Assembly: GCF_012271765.1 (NCBI RefSeq)
Contig: NZ_VRKO01000010.1
Coordinates: forward strand, 814,884-878,883
Source: Erwinia rhapontici
GTDB taxonomy: Bacteria; Pseudomonadota; Gammaproteobacteria; Enterobacterales; Enterobacteriaceae
Length of the DNA: 64,000 bases
Direction of reading: 5' to 3'
Shown here: positions 57,588 through 64,000 of the stretch, piece by piece
Layout of the letters: each line of letters begins with the position of its first letter
Position numbering within the stretch: position 1 is the first letter of the stretch
The notes under the pieces: model-generated
Seen by the model: the letters and a program-made list of their open reading frames with translations, nothing else
Database searches by the model: none
What the model was told of the DNA's origin: nothing
Program-made: the position numbers and the translations under genes

Positions 57588-58001
57588 GTGTCAGAAGAGA
57601 AGCTGGCTGCAGCAGAGTACAGTGATCGTATCTGCCTCAACTATATCGATTTCCTCTCCGCATCCTGTAAAAAACGCTGGAGCTTTGTTGACGCCATCTA
57701 TGGTGTGATCCCGTTTTTTGGCATGATTACCCGCAAGTCAGCCACCAGCCCGCCTTCATCATCCGAACCGCTGAAAGACCTCGCGCTGCAAATCATCTCG
57801 ACCCAGGTCAGCGATGAAATCAATATCGCCCGTCTGATCACCCTGGCGCAACAGCAGCACATTGGGCAGTTTGATATCCTGATGCCTTACCCCTTGTCCG
57901 AATCACAGCTGGTTGCTATTCGCCAGGAGTACGCCAGGCCGCTCAAGCTTGAGCAGCTCGACGATCGCCTTAGCGTGATACTCCCGCAGCTGACACACTG
58001 A
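57588..58001 (+). CDS. Unrecognised small cytosolic protein beside rstA
   Basis: A 137-aa protein from GTG 57588 (RVSEEKLAAAEYSDRICLNYIDF...), preceded by AAGGGG with 8-base spacing; the frame is open from 57501 with an ATG at 57570 also possible. A hydrophobic patch (AIYGVIPFFGMI) is followed by a Ser/Pro stretch and two helical segments ending LKLEQLDDRLSVILPQLTH. I recognise no family. It is divergent from rstA and convergent with ydgI, 3 bases from the ydgI stop. E. coli has folM-ydgC at this place. Confidence 0.7.
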   Translation: MSEEKLAAAEYSDRICLNYIDFLSASCKKRWSFVDAIYGVIPFFGMITRKSATSPPSSSEPLKDLALQIISTQVSDEINIARLITLAQQQHIGQFDILMPYPLSESQLVAIRQEYARPLKLEQLDDRLSVILPQLTH

Positions 58002-58004
58002 CCC

Positions 58005-59396
58005 TTAACGGGTCAGCATCCAGACGGCAGGCAGGGCGGTGATCACCAGCAGCACCATGATCGATTTTTCAACGCGGTGCAATGACGTCCCGGCGCGGCC
58101 GCCACGGCGGGCAAACAGAAACAACACCATCCCCGGCGCGTACAGCACTACCGACAGCAGCAGATGCATCGGGCCCGACGCGTACAGCAGCCACACACCA
58201 TAGACGCTGGCACCCAGCGCCACCATCATCGCCCCGGGTTTATTTGATTCACGCGCGACCTTAAACAGATAAGCGCCGACCAGCAGATAGGGCACCAGAA
58301 TCATCTCAGAAGCAATGGTCAGCAATGTGTTGTAATCGGAGCCGGTCAGCCAGATCAGGATCAGACACACCTGCACACAGCCATTGGTCAGCCACAGCGA
58401 TGCAGAAGGAGCGCCCCGTACATTCTGCCGACTCAGACCGCGTGGGAACGCGCCATGCTGTGCCGCCACCAGCGGCACTTCCGCTGCCATGATGGTCCAG
58501 CTCAGATAAGCTCCGCAGACAGAAACAATCAGGCCGCTGACAATCACCAGGTTGCCCCAAGGGCCGATCAGGGCGGTCATCAATCCGGCCATTGAGGGAT
58601 TGCGCATTTCAGCCAGTTCGGCACGCGGGACGATCCCGAGTGACAGCAGCGTCACTAGCAGGTAGATCGCCAGCGCCGCCGTGACCGCCAGCAGCGTGGC
58701 ACGTCCCACGTCACGACGGTTTCGCGCACGCGATGAAACGACCACCGCACCTTCAATACCGATAAATACCCACAGCGTAATCAGCATGGTGTCTTTCACC
58801 TGCTGCCAGACCGGTTTCCCCAGTGCGACGCCGCTGAAATCGAAGCGAAAACGATCGTAATGGAACGCGGCAATGGCCAGCAGGACAAATAAGCCCAACG
58901 GCAGCAGTTTGCCCAACGTTGCGATCAGATTAATGCTGGCCGCCGTCTGCACACCGCGCAGCACCAGCGCATGCACCAGCCACAGCAGGATTGAGGCTGC
59001 AAGCATGGCCTGCCAGGTGTTGCCATCGCCAAAAATGATATGGCCGGGAGAGTCAGTAAAGAAGCTCATGGCGGAGAAAACGATCACCAGGTAGGACACA
59101 TTGGCAATCACGGCACACAGCCAGTAACCCCAGGCAGAACAGAAGCCAATCAGTTCGCCAAATCCCGCCTTTGCATAAGTGAAAATGCCGCCATCTAACT
59201 CGGGTTTCAAGCGGCTCAGCAGCAGCATGGCCAGCGCCAGTAGCACGATCCCCACACCGGTGATGGCCCAGCCAATCAGCAGGGCAGCCGGGCTGGCGAC
59301 CGCCGCCATATTTTGTGGCAGGCTAAACACGCCCGCGCCTAACATAGAACTGAGTACCAGCGCCGTCAGCGCGGTGAGACCTAACTTTTTGTCCAA
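58005..59396 (-). CDS. ydgI: APC-family amino acid transporter YdgI (ArcD-like)
   Basis: Twelve-segment inner-membrane antiporter of the basic amino acid/polyamine family, 463 aa (E. coli 460). The start MDKKLGLTALTALVLSSMLGAGVFSLPQNMAAVASP matches YdgI, with the GAGVF motif of APC transporters. Annotated as a probable arginine/ornithine antiporter; the substrate is not shown by the sequence. It lies next to ydgH as in E. coli. Confidence 0.93.
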   Translation of the reverse strand: MDKKLGLTALTALVLSSMLGAGVFSLPQNMAAVASPAALLIGWAITGVGIVLLALAMLLLSRLKPELDGGIFTYAKAGFGELIGFCSAWGYWLCAVIANVSYLVIVFSAMSFFTDSPGHIIFGDGNTWQAMLAASILLWLVHALVLRGVQTAASINLIATLGKLLPLGLFVLLAIAAFHYDRFRFDFSGVALGKPVWQQVKDTMLITLWVFIGIEGAVVVSSRARNRRDVGRATLLAVTAALAIYLLVTLLSLGIVPRAELAEMRNPSMAGLMTALIGPWGNLVIVSGLIVSVCGAYLSWTIMAAEVPLVAAQHGAFPRGLSRQNVRGAPSASLWLTNGCVQVCLILIWLTGSDYNTLLTIASEMILVPYLLVGAYLFKVARESNKPGAMMVALGASVYGVWLLYASGPMHLLLSVVLYAPGMVLFLFARRGGRAGTSLHRVEKSIMVLLVITALPAVWMLTR

Positions 59397-59571
59397 GAAA
59401 AACTCCGGTTACAGAATAAAACACCAGTTGTAACGACCATGTTGGTTTTAACTCAGGATGTGAGGCCGGAAAAAGCAACGAAACGCCTGAAAGTGGCGGG
59501 GGATTTTACGGATAGCGGCGGCAGGATGCAATGACTTACTATGCAAAAAGAGACGGGAATTATTCATAACG

Positions 59572-59597
59572 ACGGGGCAACCAGGCAGTTGCCCCGC
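59572..59597 (-). terminator. Probable ydgH terminator
   Basis: CGGGGCAA (59573-59580) and TTGCCCCG (59589-59596) form a perfect 8-bp stem with an 8-base loop, just downstream of ydgH on the minus strand. The U-run is weak. Confidence 0.6.
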
Positions 59598-59606
59598 AAA
59601 GAGACG

Positions 59607-60557
59607 TTACTTAAAGAGATCCGCAGAGACGGTCAGGTTACCGCCGCTCTGATTCGACCACTGACGGGTGACGTGATAATACTTGGCACCTTTAGCGATC
59701 GCACGGCGACCCACTTCTTCAGACACTTCAGTCGGGGTGCTGTAGTGGCCGGTGAAGGTCACGCTATCGTACGGCTGCATCTGCGCCGCAGTAATGGCAT
59801 TCACTTCCTGCACACTTTTGCCATCCGGGCGAGTCACGGTGTAACGCTTACCGGTTGAGCTTTGAGTTTCATAGAAACGGCCCACTTTGTTGCTTGGGGT
59901 TTCATTGGATGCCACACCCGGTAGTTCAACCGTTTTCGCTGCCGCACCGCCCGCTGCCAGCGCGGCTTTACCTGCTTCGGAATCCGCCGGGATCAGGTTA
60001 GGAGACTGCACCTGACGCTTAGGCGCATCGGCTTTATAGATGTAAGCCGTGATAATCTGATTGCCACCGCTGTTGGTGTCGATCTGACGCACGATAAAGA
60101 AAGACTCTGCGCCTTTCTCTTTTGCTGCACGGGTAATGGCATCATTGACATCAGGCTGGCTGCGGAAAAAGCCGCTGGCGCTGACGGTGTCGTAAGGCTC
60201 AATAGTAAACGCTTCTGCTTTGGTCAGCTCACGTACGCCATTAATGATGCGATCTTTATTTTTCGGCGCAACAGGCGCATCGGCATGATAGAGATCGGCC
60301 GTCACATTCCAGTTGCCGCCGTTGCCGTTGGTATCGTTGATACCCTGAATATAGTAAGAGGCTGCACCAAGCGCATCAGCACGTTTTGATACGGCATCGC
60401 TGGCCTCGTAGATGGCATTAAAACGCCCGCTAATGGTGATCCGATCAAACGGTTTCAGCGCAGCGGCTTTCTCCGGCGTCAGTTCCTGCGCCGCATGGGC
60501 GGTCAATGCTGTGAGTGACAACAGGGCTGATGCCAGAATGGTATTCTTCAGCTTCAT
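59607..60557 (-). CDS. ydgH: Periplasmic DUF1471 protein YdgH
   Basis: Exported protein of 316 aa (E. coli 314) with a signal peptide (MKLKNTILASALLSLTALTAHA) and three DUF1471/YhcN repeats, each with the pattern PFDRITISGRFNA / PYDTVSASGFFRS / PYDSVTFTGHYST followed by KGAxxYxV. YhcN-type proteins are envelope stress and biofilm related. It lies between ydgI and pntA in the E. coli order. Confidence 0.95.
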   Translation of the reverse strand: MKLKNTILASALLSLTALTAHAAQELTPEKAAALKPFDRITISGRFNAIYEASDAVSKRADALGAASYYIQGINDTNGNGGNWNVTADLYHADAPVAPKNKDRIINGVRELTKAEAFTIEPYDTVSASGFFRSQPDVNDAITRAAKEKGAESFFIVRQIDTNSGGNQIITAYIYKADAPKRQVQSPNLIPADSEAGKAALAAGGAAAKTVELPGVASNETPSNKVGRFYETQSSTGKRYTVTRPDGKSVQEVNAITAAQMQPYDSVTFTGHYSTPTEVSEEVGRRAIAKGAKYYHVTRQWSNQSGGNLTVSADLFK

Positions 60558-61075
60558 AAAAATTAATCCTTCGCCTTACGCAAAAAATGAGTACAAAAAC
60601 GTGCTGGACTCTTGATGTGTAACAGATTAGCGGATGATTATTGCATGTAATAATGTTCGCTGTCTCAGCCATTTTGTGGGGATTTGATGTCAGTACAATT
60701 CCCGTTTTCAGAATAATGAAGAAAGCTGGCTGAATCGTGTCATTTTTCAAACATTAACAACTTAAGCTGGTAATTGTTAACACTTATATCGTTAACACAT
60801 TGTTAATCAATGTTTTTTGATAACGTTTGTCGGTAAATGTTAAATTTTACCGTAGCAGATAATGCGTTCTTTACATCCTGATTCAGGCTCAATATATCGC
60901 TGGAGGGGGTCTGTACTGCTTTTTTATCGGTTAGTCATCACCAGACACTGACTGTGGGTGGATCGGAACACTTATTTTCAGTAGGTTATAACCAGTTTGA
61001 ACCTGTTACGTTTCGGTCATAAGGGCCGGGACGATGAGAACAAACCATCGTACTCTCTGAAGAAAAGGGAAGATT
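60558..61075. promoter_or_regulatory. ydgH/pntA divergent regulatory region
   Basis: 518 bases with no gene. A cluster of GTTAAC-like motifs lies at 60776-60783, 60791-60798 and 60802-60809, with an inverted copy at about 60751-60760. The AT-rich tract 60740-60890 is probably the promoter zone. A leader of about 180 bases with a GAAAAGGGAAGATT ribosome site precedes pntA. Confidence 0.5.
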
Positions 61076-62605
61076 ATGCTTATTGGTATTACCAAAGAGC
61101 GGTTGCCCAACGAAGCCCGTGCTGCTGCGACACCAAAAACGGTTGAACAGTTATTAGCTCTGGGTTTTAGCGTCGCTGTAGAAAGCGGCGCGGGTAAACT
61201 CGCCAGTTTTGAAGACGCGGCCTTTGAAGCGGCTGGCGCAACCATTACCGATTCGGTGAATGTCTGGCAGTCCGATATCGTATTAAAAGTGAATGCGCCG
61301 ACCGACGAAGAGATTGCTCTGACGCGTGCCGGAAGCACGCTGGTGAGCTTTATCTGGCCTGCGCAAAACCCGGAACTGCTGGCAAAACTGGCCGCGCGTA
61401 ACGTCACCGTGATGTCTATGGATGCCGTGCCGCGTATCTCGCGTGCGCAGTCTCTTGATGCGCTCAGTTCGATGGCAAACATCGCCGGTTATCGTGCGAT
61501 TGTTGAGGCTGCGCATGAATTTGGCCGATTCTTTACCGGGCAGATTACCGCCGCCGGTAAAGTGCCACCTGCGAAAGTGATGGTGATTGGTGCCGGAGTG
61601 GCCGGTCTGGCCGCTATCGGCGCAGGCCGCAGCCTGGGCGCTATCGTGCGTGCCTTTGATACTCGCCCTGAAGTGAAAGAGCAGGTCCAGAGTATGGGCG
61701 CGGAGTTCCTCGAACTTGATTTTGAGGAAGAAGCGGGCAGCGGTGATGGTTATGCCAAAGTCATGTCGGAAGCCTTTATTAAGGCCGAAATGGCGCTGTT
61801 TGCGGCTCAGGCGGAAGAAGTGGACATCATTGTCACCACCGCGCTGATCCCGGGCAAACCGGCACCGACGCTGATCACCGCAGAAATGGTTGCCTCCATG
61901 AAACCGGGCAGCGTGATCGTCGATCTGGCTGCGCAAAACGGCGGTAACTGTGAGTTGACCGTGGCCGATACCATCACCACCAGCCCGAACGGGGTGAAAA
62001 TCATCGGTTACACCGATCTGCCAAGTCGTCTGCCGACTCAGTCTTCTCAGCTTTATGGCACTAATCTGGTGAACCTGATGAAGCTGCTGTGCAAAGAGAA
62101 GAACGGTGAAATCACCATCGACTTTGACGATGTGGTGATCCGCGGTGTGACCGTGATCCGTGATGGCGAAATCACCTGGCCTGCACCACCAATTCAGGTG
62201 TCTGCTGCGCCGAAAGCGGCCAAAGTGGAAACCCCGATCGAAAAACCGGTGGAAAAACCTGTCTCACCGCTGCGTAAATACGGGCTGCTGGTGCTGGCGA
62301 TTGTGCTGTTTGGCTGGCTGGCCAATGTGGCTCCACCTGAGTTCCTTTCGCACTTCACCGTCTTTGCGCTCTCCTGCGTGGTGGGTTACTACGTGGTGTG
62401 GAACGTCAGTCATGCTCTGCATACGCCGCTGATGTCGGTGACCAATGCCATTTCAGGCATTATCGTCGTCGGTGCCGTGTTGCAGATTGGTCATGGCGGC
62501 TGGGTCAGCTTCCTGTCCTTCGTTGCGGTGCTGATTGCCAGCATCAATATCTTTGGTGGCTTTACCGTCACCCAGCGCATGCTGAAAATGTTCCGTAAAA
62601 ACTGA
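61076..62605 (+). CDS. pntA: NAD(P) transhydrogenase subunit alpha
   Basis: Membrane proton-translocating transhydrogenase, moving hydride from NADH to NADP+ at the expense of proton motive force. It is 509 aa (E. coli 510). The NAD(H)-binding domain I spans about residues 1-380 (start [20 protein letters not shown]; Rossmann [22 protein letters not shown]), and four membrane segments lie at about 405-505. pntB follows after 10 bases. Confidence 0.98.
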   Translation: MLIGITKERLPNEARAAATPKTVEQLLALGFSVAVESGAGKLASFEDAAFEAAGATITDSVNVWQSDIVLKVNAPTDEEIALTRAGSTLVSFIWPAQNPELLAKLAARNVTVMSMDAVPRISRAQSLDALSSMANIAGYRAIVEAAHEFGRFFTGQITAAGKVPPAKVMVIGAGVAGLAAIGAGRSLGAIVRAFDTRPEVKEQVQSMGAEFLELDFEEEAGSGDGYAKVMSEAFIKAEMALFAAQAEEVDIIVTTALIPGKPAPTLITAEMVASMKPGSVIVDLAAQNGGNCELTVADTITTSPNGVKIIGYTDLPSRLPTQSSQLYGTNLVNLMKLLCKEKNGEITIDFDDVVIRGVTVIRDGEITWPAPPIQVSAAPKAAKVETPIEKPVEKPVSPLRKYGLLVLAIVLFGWLANVAPPEFLSHFTVFALSCVVGYYVVWNVSHALHTPLMSVTNAISGIIVVGAVLQIGHGGWVSFLSFVAVLIASINIFGGFTVTQRMLKMFRKN

Positions 62606-62615
62606 GGGGAAGTCC

Positions 62616-64000
62616 ATGTCTGGCGGATTAGTGACAGCAGCTTATATCATCGCTGCGATCCTGTTTATTTGCAGCCTTGCCGGGTTGTCTAAACATGAGA
62701 CCTCGAAGCAGGGGAATATTTTTGGCGTAAGCGGAATGGCGCTGGCGCTGGTGGTAACCATCTTCGGTCCGGATACGGGCAACGTTGCCTGGATCCTGCT
62801 GGCGATGGTGATCGGTGGTGCTATCGGTATTCGTCTGGCGAAGAAAGTCGAAATGACCGAAATGCCAGAGCTGGTGGCCATGCTGCACAGCTTTGTGGGG
62901 CTGGCTGCCGTGTTGGTCGGTGTTAACAGCTACCTGGACCACGGCCCGGGCCTGCTTCCGGTGATGGAAAACATCCATCTGACCGAGATCTTCATCGGTA
63001 TCTTTATCGGTGCGGTGACCTTTACCGGTTCTATCGTGGCCTTTGGTAAGCTGTGCGGCAAAATTTCTTCCCGCCCGCTGGCGTTGCCACATCGTCATAA
63101 GCTCAACCTGCTGGCACTGGTGGTTTCACTGGCGCTGTTGATTATGTTTGTGCGCAGTGACAGCACCGGAACCCAGGCCTTTGCGCTGGTGGTAATGACG
63201 CTGATCGCTCTGGCGTTCGGCTGGCATCTGGTGGCGTCTATCGGCGGTGCGGATATGCCTGTCGTGGTCTCCATGCTGAACTCCTACTCGGGTTGGGCGG
63301 CAGCGGCGGCGGGCTTTATGCTCAGCAACGACCTGCTGATCGTCACCGGAGCGCTGGTCGGTTCGAGCGGTGCCATCCTCTCTTACATTATGTGTAAGGC
63401 GATGAACCGTTCATTCTTTAGCGTGATTGCAGGCGGGTTTGGTACTGACAGCAGCTCAACCGGTGAAGGCGAAGAGATGGGCGAGTATCGCGAAATCGAT
63501 GCCGCGGGCACCGCTGAACTGCTGAAAAACTCCACCACGGTGGTTATCACCCCAGGCTACGGCATGGCGGTGGCGCAGGCTCAGTATCCGGTGGCAGAAA
63601 TCACCGCCAAACTGCGTGAGCGCGGCATCAAGGTGCGTTTCGGTATTCACCCGGTAGCGGGTCGTCTGCCTGGTCACATGAACGTCCTGCTGGCCGAAGC
63701 CAAAGTGCCGTATGACATCGTGCTGGAAATGGATGAGATCAACGATGATTTCAGCGATACGGATACCGTACTGGTTATCGGCGCCAATGACACCGTCAAC
63801 CCGGCGGCACAGGAAGACCCACGCAGCCCAATCGCGGGTATGCCCGTGCTGGAGGTGTGGAAAGCGCAGAATGTGGTGGTGTTTAAGCGTTCGATGAATA
63901 CCGGCTATGCCGGTGTGCAGAACCCGCTGTTCTTCAAAGAGAACACCCAGATGCTGTTCGGTGATGCGAAAGCAACGGTAGAAGCGATTCTGAAAGCGCT
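62616..64000 (+). CDS. pntB: NAD(P) transhydrogenase subunit beta (3' end cut by window)
   Basis: Beta subunit with about nine membrane segments (start [18 protein letters not shown]) and the C-terminal NADP(H)-binding domain III ([71 protein letters not shown]). The window ends in the last Leu codon (…AILKA then CT), so only one base and the stop codon are missing relative to the 462-aa E. coli protein. Ribosome site GAGGGGAAGTCC. Confidence 0.98.
   Translation, partial: MSGGLVTAAYIIAAILFICSLAGLSKHETSKQGNIFGVSGMALALVVTIFGPDTGNVAWILLAMVIGGAIGIRLAKKVEMTEMPELVAMLHSFVGLAAVLVGVNSYLDHGPGLLPVMENIHLTEIFIGIFIGAVTFTGSIVAFGKLCGKISSRPLALPHRHKLNLLALVVSLALLIMFVRSDSTGTQAFALVVMTLIALAFGWHLVASIGGADMPVVVSMLNSYSGWAAAAAGFMLSNDLLIVTGALVGSSGAILSYIMCKAMNRSFFSVIAGGFGTDSSSTGEGEEMGEYREIDAAGTAELLKNSTTVVITPGYGMAVAQAQYPVAEITAKLRERGIKVRFGIHPVAGRLPGHMNVLLAEAKVPYDIVLEMDEINDDFSDTDTVLVIGANDTVNPAAQEDPRSPIAGMPVLEVWKAQNVVVFKRSMNTGYAGVQNPLFFKENTQMLFGDAKATVEAILKA

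Overview
The window is a contiguous piece of an enterobacterial chromosome. Most genes and their local order match the E. coli 28-36 min region: yciABC-ompW, trp operon, rnm-yciO, rluB-btuR-yciK-sohB, topA-cysB-ymiA-yciX-acnA-ribA-pgpB-lapAB, ldhA-ydbH-ynbE-ydbL-azoR-hrpA, asr-ydgU-ydgD, rstAB, ydgI-ydgH-pntAB. Several traits argue against E. coli and its closest relatives: trpG and trpD are separate genes, while yciQ, yciN, yciEFG and pyrF-yciH-osmB are missing from their usual places. An M32 carboxypeptidase follows rstB, and Asr is large and repeat-rich. I would guess Erwiniaceae (Erwinia/Pantoea-like), but this rests on gene content only.

Layout. 1-3.3 kb: thioesterase, envelope genes and ompW with a textbook FNR site. 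3.4-10.2 kb: complete trp operon on the minus strand with promoter/operator, Trp-Trp leader peptide, attenuator and end terminator. 10.2-11.8 kb: rnm-yciO. 11.8-15.5 kb: an accessory patch with a trypsin-fold lipoprotein, 0.9 kb of AT-rich non-coding DNA and arsRBC. 15.6-19.3 kb: rluB, btuR-yciK, sohB. 19.3-29.8 kb: a tight five-gene minus-strand operon equivalent to E. coli yehI-yehL-yehM-yehP-yehQ (WGR/DUF4132 giant, MoxR AAA+ ATPase, DUF5682, VWA, SWIM zinc finger), sitting between sohB and topA. 30.4-41.6 kb: topA, cysB, three small genes, acnA, ribA, pgpB, lapAB. 41.7-50.9 kb: ldhA, the ydbH-ynbE-ydbL lipid-transport operon, azoR, hrpA. 50.9-53.9 kb: amiD, ydgD, ydgU, asr and a 38-bp palindromic tandem repeat. 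53.9-64 kb: M32 carboxypeptidase directly downstream of rstAB, an unrecognised small gene, ydgI, ydgH and pntAB (pntB lacks only its last base and stop).

How genes work together. The trp genes form one attenuated, TrpR-controlled biosynthetic unit. RstAB is encoded 2 kb from asr, and the asr upstream region carries a near-consensus RstA box, so regulator and target appear linked. The five-gene MoxR/VWA cluster is the best candidate for a poorly described system: MoxR-VWA pairs act as AAA+ chaperones or remodelling machines, and here they travel with a SWIM protein, a DUF5682 protein and a very large WGR protein of unknown function. I saw no tRNA or rRNA genes, no insertion sequence with recognisable ends, no CRISPR array and no prophage.
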